Numbered from the stretch's first letter, positions 44,305 through 53,946 are shown. The stretch is 64,000 bases of DNA from Microbispora catharanthi (GCF_006334915.2 NZ_VDMA02000017.1:124001-188000), one strand, 5' to 3'. Numbers and translations: made by a program. The notes: generated by a model not told the origin, from the sequence alone.

Positions 44305-44696
44305 AGATCCAGGGATGGATGTTCCTGCTCTGCGGCATCTTCTTCGCCGCCGCGGACGTGGTCTACTGGTTCTGGTCCAAGGAGCCGACCGGCACCACCG
44401 CCATGGCGATCTCCGTCGGCCTGGCCCTCATGATCGGCTACTACCTGCTGTTCACCGCGCGCCGCATCGGCGACCAGCCGGAGGACAACAAGGAAGCCGA
44501 GATCAGCGACGGCGCGGGCGAGATCGGCTTCTACAGCCCGCACAGCTGGTGGCCGCTGTTCGTGTGCCTGTCGGCCGCGCTCACGTTCTTCGGCTTCGCG
44601 GTCGGCTGGTGGCTGTTCTTCATCGGCCTGTTCTGCACGGTCATGAGCATGATCGGGTTCGTGTTCCAGTACTACCGGGGCAACTTCTCGCACTGA
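44301..44696 (+). CDS. ctaF: Cytochrome c oxidase subunit IV (actinobacterial type)
   Basis: A 131-residue, four-helix protein: [31 protein letters not shown] in two parts, and [25 protein letters not shown]. It matches the small actinobacterial subunit IV that follows ctaC-ctaD. ATG 44301 overlaps the ctaD stop by 4 bp. A strong terminator follows 20 bp later. Confidence 0.95.
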   Translation: MKIQGWMFLLCGIFFAAADVVYWFWSKEPTGTTAMAISVGLALMIGYYLLFTARRIGDQPEDNKEAEISDGAGEIGFYSPHSWWPLFVCLSAALTFFGFAVGWWLFFIGLFCTVMSMIGFVFQYYRGNFSH

Positions 44697-44716
44697 GTGC
44701 GTGAACCCCCGCTGGG

Positions 44717-44746
44717 CGGCCGGTCGGCGATCTCGCCGACCGGCCG
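44717..44746 (+). terminator. Terminator after ctaF
   Basis: CGGCCGGTCGGCGA-TC-TCGCCGACCGGCCG is a perfect 14-bp inverted repeat, followed by TTCGCGTTCTTT. It marks the end of the ctaC-ctaD-ctaF operon. Confidence 0.9.
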
Positions 44747-44838
44747 TTCGCGTTCTTTGCCGGCACGCGGCCCCCGGACTGCCCGAACGGTACGTCACCA
44801 GGGAATAACCCCCGGAAAGCGACGCTAGGGGGACGGAC

Positions 44839-46011
44839 GTGCGTGCTGGTGCGGGGGCGCTGGCCCTTCTCGTGATGGTTGCCGGGTGTTCCACTTCGGG
44901 CGGGCGGGACGAGGATCGAGGCTCCGGGACGGCGATCAGCATCAGCCCGCTCGACGGCGCCGCCGACCTGCCGCCCGAGCTTCCGATCCTGATCGGCGCG
45001 GCGGGCGGCAAGCTCACCCACGTGGCCGTACAGGCCGCGGGACGGCCCGTCGCGGGCGTCTTCAGCCCCGACCGCACCCAGTGGCGCAGCGAGCGTCCCA
45101 TGGCCCCGGGGACGGCCTACAGCGTCGAGGCGACGGCCGCGGGCCCCGGCGGCTCGGCCACCAGGACCGTCCGCTTCGCCACGAAACAGGCCGCCAAGAC
45201 CTTCGGCATCTCCACCCTGCTGCCCAACAAGCAGGACACCGGCCTGACGGTCGGCGTCGGCATGCCGATCATCATCACCTTCGACAAGCCGGTCACCGAC
45301 CGCGTGTCCGTCGAGCGCAACCTGATCGTGCAGGCGTCCAAGCCCATCGACGGCGCCTGGCACTGGCTCGACGACAAGAACGTGGTCTTCCGCCCCGAGA
45401 AGTACTGGCCGACGTACACGAAGGTCCGTGTCACCGCGCGCCTGGCCGGCATCAGGGGCGGCGAGGGCATGTACGGCAAGCAGGACTACGTCAGGGACTT
45501 CGAGGTCGGCCGTTCGCAGATCAGCGTCGCCAACACCCAGACCCACTACATGAAGATCGAGCGGGACGGCAAGCAGATCAAGAACATGCCGATCAGCGCG
45601 GGCATGGGCGACGTGCTCCGCCACCACACCACCAGCGGGATCCACGTGGCGATGTCCAGGGAGGACGTCACGGTCATGACCTCGCCGGACGCCTCGCCGG
45701 GGCAGGCCGGTTACTACGAGACGACGGTGTACAACAGCGTCCGCATCTCCAACACCGGCGAATACGTCCACGGCGCTCCGTGGTCCGTCGGCGACCAGGG
45801 CAACTCCAACGTCAGCCACGGCTGCGTGAACGTCAGCCCGGAGAACGCCAAGTGGTTCAAGAACAACACCCTGATCGGCGACCCGATCATCGTGACCGGG
45901 ACGCCGCGCAGGCTGGAGGCGACCAACGGCTGGAGCTACTGGCAGGACTCCTGGCCGGCCTGGCTCAAGCGGAGCCGCCTGCGCGCCGCTCCCGCCGAGG
46001 CCCTCCTCTGA
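44839..46011 (+). CDS. Lipoprotein L,D-transpeptidase (LdtMt2-like)
   Basis: A 390-residue secreted lipoprotein: signal with VAGCS lipobox, two Ig-like domains (about 35-250), then a YkuD catalytic domain with SHGCVNVSPENAKWF, holding the active Cys and His. The C-terminal GWSYWQDSWPAWL matches LdtMt2-type enzymes. It makes 3-3 crosslinks in peptidoglycan. GTG 44839. Its 3' end overlaps the convergent acyltransferase gene by 47 bp. Confidence 0.95.
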   Translation: MRAGAGALALLVMVAGCSTSGGRDEDRGSGTAISISPLDGAADLPPELPILIGAAGGKLTHVAVQAAGRPVAGVFSPDRTQWRSERPMAPGTAYSVEATAAGPGGSATRTVRFATKQAAKTFGISTLLPNKQDTGLTVGVGMPIIITFDKPVTDRVSVERNLIVQASKPIDGAWHWLDDKNVVFRPEKYWPTYTKVRVTARLAGIRGGEGMYGKQDYVRDFEVGRSQISVANTQTHYMKIERDGKQIKNMPISAGMGDVLRHHTTSGIHVAMSREDVTVMTSPDASPGQAGYYETTVYNSVRISNTGEYVHGAPWSVGDQGNSNVSHGCVNVSPENAKWFKNNTLIGDPIIVTGTPRRLEATNGWSYWQDSWPAWLKRSRLRAAPAEALL

Positions 46012-47158
46012 GCGGCTTTCCGCCACCGCGTGGGCCGCGCGTCTCGTGGCGGCGGAATGCCGCCCAGCACACCGCCAGGGCCGCCGCGAACGCCGGCAAC
46101 CACGCCAGACGGGCGGCCACCCAGCCGGGATCGCCGGGGACGGTGTGCAGGCCGGGCAGCGCCCCGCCCGCGAGCCGCAGGGCCGCCGCCGTGACCGCGA
46201 TCATCGCGGTCTGGTGCCACAGGAAGATCGTCATCGCGGAGAGGTTGGCCGCCGCCACGAGCGCCCAGGCGGCGGGACGGCGCAGCACCCGCCGCAGCGG
46301 CCCGGACAGCACCAGGGCCGCCCCGCACTGGGCCAGCCCGAACGCGACGGCCGCCAGCGTGGGCGGGGACTGGTTGGAGACCGGCGCGCCCGGCACCCCG
46401 ACCATGGACGCCGGATAGCCGGCCCACAGGACGAGACCGGCGGTGGCGGCGGCCCCGCCGAGCAGCAGCGCCCATCCGGTCACCCGGCCGTCCAGCCGCC
46501 CGCGCGCCCAGAGGGCGCCCAGGCAGTACGGCACCAGCCAGCCGGTCGCCACGTTGATCCAGCCGACCCAGGACGGCCCGCCCAGACCGAACCTGACGAG
46601 GTCGGCCACCGCGACGGCGGCGAGCGGCCACACCGGGTGCAGCCGGGCGGCGAGCGGGGTCGCCGCCGTCAGCGCCGCGAAGACCAGCAGGAACCACATC
46701 GGCGACCACACCAGCTTGACCAGTGCGTACACGGTTCCGGGGTCGGCTCCCCAGGCGAGCATCGCGACCGCCGCCGCGCTCCACACCCCCAGCACGGGCA
46801 CGACGGGGCGGAACAGGCGGGCCATCCGGGCGGCGGCCCACCGCCCGGGACCCACGCCCCGGCCCCGCGCGCGGCCGTGGCTCTCGACGGCCACCCGCCC
46901 GCCCACGAAGAAGAACACGGCCATGGTCTGGAACAGCCAGGAGACGGGCGCGAGCTGCGGCATGTACTTCAACGGGCTGGTCACGCGAAGGACGCCGCTG
47001 TCGGCGACCGGGGCGGTCACCAGCCAGTGGCCGAGCACCACACCGGCGATGGCGAGGGCACGCAGCGCGTCGACGGCGCGGTCGCGCGGTGTCTCCACGG
47101 CGCGGTCGCGCGGGGCCGGTGTCGCCTCCTCGGCACGCCGGACGAGGTCACGAAACAT
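45965..47158 (-). CDS. Acyltransferase 3-family membrane protein
   Basis: A 397-residue, about ten-helix protein: RDRAVDALRALAIAGVVLGHWL with the conserved early Arg and His, WLFQTMAVFFFVGG, and ANLSAMTIFLWHQTAM. Such enzymes move acyl groups onto cell-surface glycans or lipids. It overlaps the hydrolase gene upstream by 11 bp on the same strand and is probably coexpressed with it. The acceptor is unknown. Confidence 0.88.
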   Translation of the reverse strand: MFRDLVRRAEEATPAPRDRAVETPRDRAVDALRALAIAGVVLGHWLVTAPVADSGVLRVTSPLKYMPQLAPVSWLFQTMAVFFFVGGRVAVESHGRARGRGVGPGRWAAARMARLFRPVVPVLGVWSAAAVAMLAWGADPGTVYALVKLVWSPMWFLLVFAALTAATPLAARLHPVWPLAAVAVADLVRFGLGGPSWVGWINVATGWLVPYCLGALWARGRLDGRVTGWALLLGGAAATAGLVLWAGYPASMVGVPGAPVSNQSPPTLAAVAFGLAQCGAALVLSGPLRRVLRRPAAWALVAAANLSAMTIFLWHQTAMIAVTAAALRLAGGALPGLHTVPGDPGWVAARLAWLPAFAAALAVCWAAFRRHETRGPRGGGKPLRGGPRRERRAGGSA

Positions 47159-48272
47159 GGCTCACCTCGGCGGGAGCATGCCCCGACACGATCCGGGCGA
47201 TGTTCGCCAGCGCGGGCGATCCGTCTTTCAGATAGTCGCTGTGACCGCCGTCGCCCGCGGCGAAGATCCGGGCGCCGAACCGGGGATCCATGGGATCCTC
47301 CCCGAGCCCGACGGTGGCGAAGGGCAGGCGCACCGCCGCGTGCGGCAGATCGGCGACCCAGTCCCCGGTGCCGCGGGCGGCCCACACGGCCGCCCGGGTG
47401 CCCATCGCCGCAACGTCGTCCACGCCCGCGCCTGGGCTGCCGTACAGGACGATGTCCGCGACGTTCAGCCCGGGCGCGGCCCGGCCGCACAGCACGCCGC
47501 CGTACGAGTGACACAGCAGGCTGATGCGGGCGGCGGGCTTGAGCCGGGCCAGGTCGCGGACGAAGGCACGCAGTGCGGGGACGGCCTCGTCCGCGCGGCC
47601 GGGAGTCAGCGCCTGGAGGCTCACGGTGCTCGGGGTCCGGTATCCGAGCCAGGCGACGACGGCCCCCCGGCCGCCGGTCGCCCGCTGCAGCCGCATCGAG
47701 CCGGCCCGCAGGAGCCCGTACGTGTCGAGGCCGGTGCCGGAGCCGGGGACGACCACCGCGATACGGTCGGCGGTGGCCAGATCGCCGAACACTTCGGCGG
47801 CACGGCCGCCGTCGCGGCCGTCGAAGGACAGGAAGTGCCGGGCGGGATCGGCCATCGTCCGCAGCATCGCGGCCCGCCAAGGGTGACCGGCGGCCCTGGC
47901 GGTCCGCATCGCCGCCTCGATCGCACCGCGGGTCGCGGCGAACCGCTCGGCCAGGCTCGCGGCGGTCACGGCGCGCAGCGGGGGCAGGGGCGGCGGGACG
48001 GGCGCGGGGACCGCCTCGGGACGTGCCGCGCCGGCCACCGGGACGGCGAGTGCGGCGGCGACGAGTGCGGCGAGCAGCCTCCGGCGCAGGCGGCCACCGG
48101 CCGCGCCGGGGCGAGGGGGTGCGAGCGGGCCGCGGCGTGCGCCCGTGCCGCCGCGGGGGAGGGGGAGCGGCGGCGGTGGGCGGTCGTCGGCGCCCGTTGG
48201 CTGTGCGGTGTCGATCACCCGGTTCACGGTGCCGTGCGGCGCGTCTCCACCGCATCCGACCACCAGGGACAT
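47148..48272 (-). CDS. Secreted alpha/beta hydrolase (DUF1023-like)
   Basis: A 374-residue protein. A proline-rich, low-complexity N-terminus and a hydrophobic RRRLLAALVAAALAVPVAGAA segment lead to a hydrolase domain: AVVVPGSGTGLDTYGL, then the nucleophile elbow LLCHSYGGVLCGR and GGHSDYLKDG near the catalytic His. DUF1023 hydrolases of actinobacteria have this order. ATG 48272 is the first start; a later one is possible. Substrate unknown. Confidence 0.82.
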   Translation of the reverse strand: MSLVVGCGGDAPHGTVNRVIDTAQPTGADDRPPPPLPLPRGGTGARRGPLAPPRPGAAGGRLRRRLLAALVAAALAVPVAGAARPEAVPAPVPPPLPPLRAVTAASLAERFAATRGAIEAAMRTARAAGHPWRAAMLRTMADPARHFLSFDGRDGGRAAEVFGDLATADRIAVVVPGSGTGLDTYGLLRAGSMRLQRATGGRGAVVAWLGYRTPSTVSLQALTPGRADEAVPALRAFVRDLARLKPAARISLLCHSYGGVLCGRAAPGLNVADIVLYGSPGAGVDDVAAMGTRAAVWAARGTGDWVADLPHAAVRLPFATVGLGEDPMDPRFGARIFAAGDGGHSDYLKDGSPALANIARIVSGHAPAEVSHVS

Positions 48273-48352
48273 TCGCCGCTACACCGGTCAGACCGCGGAT
48301 GTAGACCCCTGGTCGGATGCCCGCAAAAGGGACGCCCGGCTACGCTCTGACG

Positions 48353-49579
48353 ATGCAGGCGCCCCCGAGTTCCCTTCTGAAGCGGCTGCCGCCCGGGGTC
48401 TGGGTGGTCCTCGCCTGGTGTGGCGGCATGGCGTTCACGTTCCTGATGCGGCTGCGACTACCCGGCGAGTGGTACCCCGCCGAGCGCCCGGGGGCGCAGT
48501 TCTTCCAATGGGAGGGCCAGGTCCCCATGGCGGTGGCCACCGCACTCGCGCCGGCCGGGGGCGCCCTGCTGCGCCGCCGCCCGCTGCCGGCCCTGGTCCT
48601 GCTGCTCGCCGCGTCCGTTCTCGGGACGATGCCCCTGGGCGTGGCGGAGATTCCGCTGCCCCAGTTCCTCGCGGCCGAGGTCGCGGTGTTCTTCATCGCC
48701 GCCGGGCGGCCGCGCGCGACCGGCGTCGTCGCCGTTGTCATGGCCCTCGCCGTGCTGGGCGGCTATCTGGCGGTGCGGTTGGTGTGCGGGTGGCCGATCG
48801 GGGCGTCGTCCGAGACGGCCGTGGCCCTGACGACCGTCATCGCCTGGCTGCTCGGCAGTTCGGCGCGAGAGTCCCGCACGCACGCGGAGGAACTGCGCGC
48901 CCGCGCCGCGACCCAGGCGGTCACCGACGAGCGGCTCAGGATCGCCCGTGAGCTGCACGACATGGTCGCCCACAGCATCGGCGTCATCGCGCTCCAGGCA
49001 GGCGCGGCACGGCGGGTCATCGACACCCAACCGGAGCGGGCACGGGAGGCGCTCGGCGAGATCGAGACGGCCGGTCGCCGGACGCTGTCGGGGCTGCGCC
49101 GGATGCTCGGCGGGCTGCGGGGCCCCGAGCAGGGGCGCCCGGCGCCGTCCGGGCCCCCGGGAGCGGCACCTCTGGGATCGGGGCATCTGGAGCCGGCCTT
49201 CGGCCTCGCCGACGTCGACCGGCTGGCCGCCACGATCACGGAGGCGGGCGTATGGGTCGACGTACGGCGGTCGGGCGAGCCTCGCCCACTGCCGCCGGAG
49301 ATCGAGGTGTCGGCCTACCGCATCATCCAGGAGGCCGTCACCAACGTGGTGCGTCACGCCGGCACGGCGTCGTGCCGGGTGTCGATCGGCTACCGGGACG
49401 ACGAGGTGCGCATCGAGGTTCTCGACGACGGGCGCGGCGGTGACACCGGAGGAGGTTACGGCCTGATCGGGATGCGCGAGCGGGTCGGCGCCCTACACGG
49501 GACCTTCGCCGCCGGTCCGCGTCCCGAGGGGGGCTTCCGGGTCGAGGCCCGGCTGCCCGTGTCCGCGGGAGTGCGATGA
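48353..49579 (+). CDS. Sensor histidine kinase (NarL-type partner)
   Basis: A 408-residue kinase. Four or five N-terminal helices, a HisKA_3 dimerisation segment with the phosphorylated His in IARELHDMVAHSIGVIALQAG, and an HATPase with YRIIQEAVTNVVRHAG, VLDDGRGG and YGLIGMRERVGALHG. ATG 48353 is chosen; ATG 48317 adds 12 residues. It overlaps the response regulator by 4 bp (ATGA). Input unknown; the lack of a large sensor domain suggests sensing within the membrane. Confidence 0.93.
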   Translation: MQAPPSSLLKRLPPGVWVVLAWCGGMAFTFLMRLRLPGEWYPAERPGAQFFQWEGQVPMAVATALAPAGGALLRRRPLPALVLLLAASVLGTMPLGVAEIPLPQFLAAEVAVFFIAAGRPRATGVVAVVMALAVLGGYLAVRLVCGWPIGASSETAVALTTVIAWLLGSSARESRTHAEELRARAATQAVTDERLRIARELHDMVAHSIGVIALQAGAARRVIDTQPERAREALGEIETAGRRTLSGLRRMLGGLRGPEQGRPAPSGPPGAAPLGSGHLEPAFGLADVDRLAATITEAGVWVDVRRSGEPRPLPPEIEVSAYRIIQEAVTNVVRHAGTASCRVSIGYRDDEVRIEVLDDGRGGDTGGGYGLIGMRERVGALHGTFAAGPRPEGGFRVEARLPVSAGVR

Positions 49580-50229
49580 CCGTCCGCGTGCTGCTCGCCG
49601 ACGACCAGCCTCTGGTCCGCGCCGCCCTGCAGATGGTGATCGCCGACGCGCCCGACCTCGACCTGGCCGGGGAGGCGGGCACCGGCGCGGAGGCGGTGCG
49701 GATGGCGGAGGACGCCGAGCCCGACGTCGTGGTGATGGACATCCGCATGCCCGGCATGGACGGCATCGAGGCCACCCGGCTGATCACCGCGGGCTGCGGC
49801 GCCCAGGTTCTCGTCCTGACGACCTTCGACGACGACGAGTACGTCTACGGCGCGCTGCGCGCCGGGGCGTCCGGGTTCCTCGTCAAGGACATGGCTCTGG
49901 ACGACATCCTCGCCGCCATCCGGGTGGTCGCCGCCGGTGAGGCCCTGATCGCCCCGCGCGTGACCCGCCGGCTGATCGAGGAGTTCGCGGGACGTCCGGC
50001 GCCCGGCCCGCGGCCTCGGCGGGCCACAGGGCTCACCGAGCGGGAGGCCGAGGTGCTGACCCTCGTCGGGCGCGGCCTGTCCAACGCGGAGATCGCCGCC
50101 GAGCTGTTCATCAGCGCCGCCACCGTCAAGACGTACGTGACGCGGCTGCTCGCCAAGCTCGGCGCCCGCGACCGCGTGCGGCTGGTCATCATCGCCTACG
50201 AGACGGGCCTCGTGTCACCGACCGGCTGA
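49576..50229 (+). CDS. NarL/FixJ-family response regulator
   Basis: A 217-residue regulator. The receiver has ADDQ, the phosphorylated Asp in VVMDIRMPGMDG, and LVKDM with the conserved Lys. The LuxR-type HTH is TEREAEVLTLVGRGLSNAEIA. It is coupled to the sensor kinase upstream. Its targets are not evident, but the neighbours are cell-wall and surface genes. Confidence 0.95.
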   Translation: MTVRVLLADDQPLVRAALQMVIADAPDLDLAGEAGTGAEAVRMAEDAEPDVVVMDIRMPGMDGIEATRLITAGCGAQVLVLTTFDDDEYVYGALRAGASGFLVKDMALDDILAAIRVVAAGEALIAPRVTRRLIEEFAGRPAPGPRPRRATGLTEREAEVLTLVGRGLSNAEIAAELFISAATVKTYVTRLLAKLGARDRVRLVIIAYETGLVSPTG

Positions 50230-50238
50230 GCCCGGGAA

Positions 50239-50351
50239 AGCGCCCCGATGAGCGAAGCGGGAAACACCGAGCGAGCCGGAGGGGCGCGCCCATGCACGCC
50301 TCCGGCATGACCGGCGGATCCAAGCGTCCCGATGGGCGACGCGGGAAACAC
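50239..50351 (+). repeat. Pair of 29-bp direct repeats
   Basis: Copies at 50239-50267 and 50323-50351 share 26 of 29 bases (AGCG-y-CCCGATG-r-GCGA-m-GCGGGAAACAC), 84 bp apart, in the gap between the response regulator and qcrB. They end just before a strong hairpin. They may be protein-binding repeats or traces of a duplication. Confidence 0.7.
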
Positions 50352-50352
50352 A

Positions 50353-50390
50353 GCGGCCCGGCGGGGGAGTGGTTCCCCCTGCCGGGCCGC
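50353..50390. terminator. Terminator hairpin between convergent genes
   Basis: GCGGCCCGGC and GCCGGGCCGC form a perfect 10-bp base, with further pairing of GGGGGA and TCCCCC inside. It serves the qcrB end on the minus strand, and perhaps the two-component pair. Confidence 0.8.
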
Positions 50391-50415
50391 TTCGTGCCGG
50401 TCGGTCAGATGCCCG

Positions 50416-52047
50416 TCAGTGGAGCTCCTTGCGGTCGCCGGCGCCGACGCCCGCGTGCTCCTCTGCGTGCTCTTCCTCGTGGTGGCCGTCGGTCAGTGGG
50501 ACCCGGTCGGTCCCGTACGCCTGGCTCATCTTGGTGCGGAGCCGGCCGATCGCGCTGCGGGCGCCCTTGGGCGGGATGCCCTCGCCGTCCTCGGCGCTCT
50601 CGAGAACCGGGATCTCCTTCTTGCCGCGGATGTGCTCGGCGATGTCCTCCGCCGGCGGCGTGTGGACCTCGATGTACTGGCCGTTCGGCAGTCGCTTGAT
50701 GACGCCGGACTCCACGCCGTGGGACAGCACCTCGGCGTCCTTGCGCTGGAGGCCGATGCACATCCGGTAGGTAACCCAGTAGGCGATGGCCGGGCCGACG
50801 AAAATGGCGATCCGCCCGAACCAGGTCGTCGTGTACAGGTCGAGGTGGAAGTTCGCCGAGAGTTCGTCGTTGGCACCCAGCAGCCACAGGATGCCGTAGA
50901 ACGTCATGCCCGAGATGCCGATCGCGGTGCGGTGCGGGTTGTTGCGCGGCCGGTCGGCGACGTGGTGCTCGCGGCGGTCGCCCGTGATCCACTGCTCCAG
51001 GAACGGATACAGCGCCAGGCCCGTCATGACGAGGCCCAGTGGCACCAGCGCCGGGATCAGCACGCTCAGCGTCACCGTGTGGCCGAGGAAATTGATCTCC
51101 CACGACGGCATGAGGCGGAGCGCGCCCTCCAGGAAGCCCATGTACCAGTCGGGCTGGGAGCCGGCCGAGATGTCCGCCGGTGTGTACGGCCCGAACAACC
51201 AGATCGGGTTGATCTGGGCGAACGTGCCGAGCAGCGCGATGACGCCGAACGTGAACAGGAAGAACGCGCCCGACTTGATCATGAAGGCCGGGTAGAACGG
51301 CGCGCCCACCACGTTCTTGTCGGTCCTGTTCTTGCCCGGCATCTGCGTGTGCTTCTGCACCCACATGAGGATCATGTGCGCCGAGACGAGCGCGAGCAGG
51401 ATGCCCGGGATCAGCAGGATGTGGATCGAGTAGAACCGCGAGATGACGTCGTGGCCCGGGTATTCGCCGCCGAACAGGAAGAACGAGACGTAGGTGCCCA
51501 CGATCGGGATCGACTGGGCGACGCCCTGGGTGATCCGCAGACCCGCGCCGGAGAGCAGGTCGTCGGGGAGGGAGTAGCCGGTGAGGCCCTCGAGGAGCGC
51601 CAGCGAGAGCAGGAGGATGCCGATGATCCAGTTGAGCTCGCGCGGCTTGCGGTACGCCCCGGTGAAGAAGATCCGGAGCATGTGCACCGTCATGCCGCCC
51701 ACGAACAGCAGCGCCGACCAGTGGTGGATCTGCCGCATCAGCAGACCGCCACGGACGTCGAAGCTGATGTGCAGCGCCGAGGCGTAGGCCTCCGACATCC
51801 TCACGCCGTACAGCGGGGCGTAGTTGCCCGTGTACGTGACCTCGCCCATACCCGGCTTGAACCAGAACGTCAGGAACGTACCGGTCAGCAGCAGGATGAT
51901 GAACGAGTAGAGCGCGATCTCCCCCAGGAGGAACGACCAGTGGTCGGGGAAGATCTTCCTCAGGTTGCGCTTGAGGAAGTTCCCCGCGCCGATGCGGTCG
52001 TCGAGGAACGTCGACGGGCCTGCGATGGCCTTCGGGGGAGCATTCAT
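50416..52047 (-). CDS. qcrB: Cytochrome bc1 complex cytochrome b subunit
   Basis: A 543-residue subunit with two b haems. Ligand pairs are seen in RQIHHWSALLFVGGMTVHML and FYSIHILLIPG with SAHMILMW; the quinol site reads PDWY. The C-terminal extension of about 130 residues is hydrophilic and ends His/Glu-rich (GHHEEEHAEEHAG), as in other actinobacterial QcrB. It is coupled to qcrA by a 4-bp ATGA overlap. Confidence 0.97.
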   Translation of the reverse strand: MNAPPKAIAGPSTFLDDRIGAGNFLKRNLRKIFPDHWSFLLGEIALYSFIILLLTGTFLTFWFKPGMGEVTYTGNYAPLYGVRMSEAYASALHISFDVRGGLLMRQIHHWSALLFVGGMTVHMLRIFFTGAYRKPRELNWIIGILLLSLALLEGLTGYSLPDDLLSGAGLRITQGVAQSIPIVGTYVSFFLFGGEYPGHDVISRFYSIHILLIPGILLALVSAHMILMWVQKHTQMPGKNRTDKNVVGAPFYPAFMIKSGAFFLFTFGVIALLGTFAQINPIWLFGPYTPADISAGSQPDWYMGFLEGALRLMPSWEINFLGHTVTLSVLIPALVPLGLVMTGLALYPFLEQWITGDRREHHVADRPRNNPHRTAIGISGMTFYGILWLLGANDELSANFHLDLYTTTWFGRIAIFVGPAIAYWVTYRMCIGLQRKDAEVLSHGVESGVIKRLPNGQYIEVHTPPAEDIAEHIRGKKEIPVLESAEDGEGIPPKGARSAIGRLRTKMSQAYGTDRVPLTDGHHEEEHAEEHAGVGAGDRKELH

Positions 52048-53123
52048 GATGCGTTCTCCCTAGCTTCGGCTTCGGCGTCGCCACGCTCCCAGAAGCTGGG
52101 ACCGACGGGGACCTTGAAGTCCGACTTCGCGACGAGGTAGCCCTCCCCGTCGATTCCGATGGGGAGCTGCGGCAGCGGCCGGGCGGCGGGGCCGAAGACG
52201 ACCCTCGCTCCGTCCGCCGCGTCGAAGGTCGACTGGTGGCACGGGCAGAGGATGTGGTGCGTCGTCTGCTCGTAGAGAGCCGCCGGGCAGCCCACGTGGG
52301 TGCAGATCTTGGAGTAGGCGACGATGCCGTCGTGCGTCCAGTTGAGGTTCGTGCCGGACTTGAGCTCCTCCGGACGGAACTTCAGCAGGATCAGCGTCGC
52401 CTTGGCCAGCGCGTTCAGGTCCTCCTCGTAGCCCTCGGGGACCACGGAGAGGATGCCGCCGGGCGAGTTGAAGTCGGCCGCGCGGATCGGCTGGCCGGAG
52501 CCCTCGACCACGAGGCGGCGCGGCTTGCCGTCCTTGGTGGGCTCGCCCCAGACGGTGTGCCTGAGCGAGGTCCCGGGAAGCGGGCCGAGGTCCTTCAGCA
52601 GCACCAGCGGGGCCAGGCCCAGCGGAGCGGCGGCCAGCAGCAGCGTGCGGCGCAGCAGCCTGTGCTTGACGAACCCGCTCTCGTCGGCGCCCTGGAGGAA
52701 GGTCTCCTGGACGTATTCGCGCGTGTCGTCGTCGGAGCGCATCTCGTGGCGCTCCTGGACGAGGTTGTACTTCGGCATGATCTGCCGCACCCAGACCGTG
52801 AGGCCCGCGGCCAGCGCGAGCAGGGCCAGGGCCAGGGTGCCGCCGAGTGCGAGGTTCGACGTGGCCGTCTTGCTGATCGAACCGACCTGGAAGATCACGT
52901 ACGAGGCGATGAAGCCCGCCCCGGCCAGGAAGGTGATCAGGAACAGCAGTGCGACGAGGCGCTCGGCCTTGCGGGCCTTGACGGGGTCCTGCGGGATCAC
53001 GCCGGGAACGCCCTCGGGCGCGTGGATCGGGTCGCTGTCGACGATCGGCGCGTCTGCGGGCGGCGTGCCGAGGACACGCGTCCGCACGCGCCCGCTCTCG
53101 GGGTACTCGTTCTGCTCTGTCAT
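52044..53123 (-). CDS. qcrA: Cytochrome bc1 complex Rieske iron-sulfur subunit
   Basis: A 359-residue Rieske protein with three membrane helices (actinobacterial form). The [2Fe-2S] site is CTHVGCP and CPCHQS. The N-terminal cytoplasmic part is Pro/Asp-rich. ATG 53123 overlaps the qcrC stop. The subunit takes electrons from menaquinol to the dihaem QcrC. Confidence 0.97.
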   Translation of the reverse strand: MTEQNEYPESGRVRTRVLGTPPADAPIVDSDPIHAPEGVPGVIPQDPVKARKAERLVALLFLITFLAGAGFIASYVIFQVGSISKTATSNLALGGTLALALLALAAGLTVWVRQIMPKYNLVQERHEMRSDDDTREYVQETFLQGADESGFVKHRLLRRTLLLAAAPLGLAPLVLLKDLGPLPGTSLRHTVWGEPTKDGKPRRLVVEGSGQPIRAADFNSPGGILSVVPEGYEEDLNALAKATLILLKFRPEELKSGTNLNWTHDGIVAYSKICTHVGCPAALYEQTTHHILCPCHQSTFDAADGARVVFGPAARPLPQLPIGIDGEGYLVAKSDFKVPVGPSFWERGDAEAEARENAS

Positions 53124-53929
53124 GCCGCCCGTCGCTTCTTCGCTGTGATCCAGATGGAGGCCAGGATCAGGAGGCTGAGACCCACGACCCACGCTACAAG
53201 GCCCTCGGTGACGGGACCGATTCGGCCCAGACCCGAACCGCCCGGGTCGACCTGCGACCGCACGTGGGTGATGTACGCGATCATGTCGCGCTTCTGCTCC
53301 GGCGTGATCGTCGAGTCGTTGAACACCGGCATCGCCTGCGGGCCGGTGGCCATCGCCTCGTAGATCTGCGTCGGCGTCGCCGGGTTCAGCGGCGGCGCGT
53401 ACTTGCCATAGGTCAGCGCGCCGCCGGCGCCCACGAAGTTGTGGCACTGGATGCAGTTGGCGCGGAAGAGCTCGCCACCCTTGGCCGGGTCACCCTTGGC
53501 CGGGTCGACCTGCTCGGCGCTGGGCACCGTCGGGCCGCCGCCCAGCGACTGGACGTACGCCGCGAGCTGGTCGACGGCCTGGTCGGTCGCCCACTCCGCG
53601 CGCGGCTTGCGCGGGGCCTGGGGACCCGCGTCGGCGGCGGGCATGCGGCCGCTGCTCACCTGGAAGTTCACGGCGGCGGCTCCGACGCCGATGAGCGTCG
53701 GAGCCTTCTTGGTGCCCTCGGCGTTCATGCCGTGGCAGCTCGCGCAGTGCGCCACGAAGAGGCTCTTGCCCTGCGCCACGTCGTCGGCCTTGCCGGACGC
53801 GATCGCGGCGTCCGCGGTGCTGCCGTTCGGCGCCGCGAGCGCGTAGCCGCCGCCGAGCAGGCCCAGCGCGAGCGCCAGGACGGCGACTCGCGCGAGGGGA
53901 TGGCGCCGTCGGGCGGTGATGGAGTTCAC
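53120..53929 (-). CDS. qcrC: Dihaem cytochrome c subunit
   Basis: About 269 residues: an N-terminal anchor (RRRHPLARVAVLALALGLLGG), two CxxCH haem sites (CASCH, CIQCH) and a C-terminal helix. It passes electrons directly to CuA of the aa3 oxidase, which removes the need for a soluble cytochrome c. GTG 53929 with GGGGA 5 bp upstream gives the usual N-terminus; ATG 53950, overlapping the ctaE stop, is an alternative. Confidence 0.95.
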   Translation of the reverse strand: MNSITARRRHPLARVAVLALALGLLGGGYALAAPNGSTADAAIASGKADDVAQGKSLFVAHCASCHGMNAEGTKKAPTLIGVGAAAVNFQVSSGRMPAADAGPQAPRKPRAEWATDQAVDQLAAYVQSLGGGPTVPSAEQVDPAKGDPAKGGELFRANCIQCHNFVGAGGALTYGKYAPPLNPATPTQIYEAMATGPQAMPVFNDSTITPEQKRDMIAYITHVRSQVDPGGSGLGRIGPVTEGLVAWVVGLSLLILASIWITAKKRRAA

Positions 53930-53946
53930 CGAAATCCCCGTTCCGA

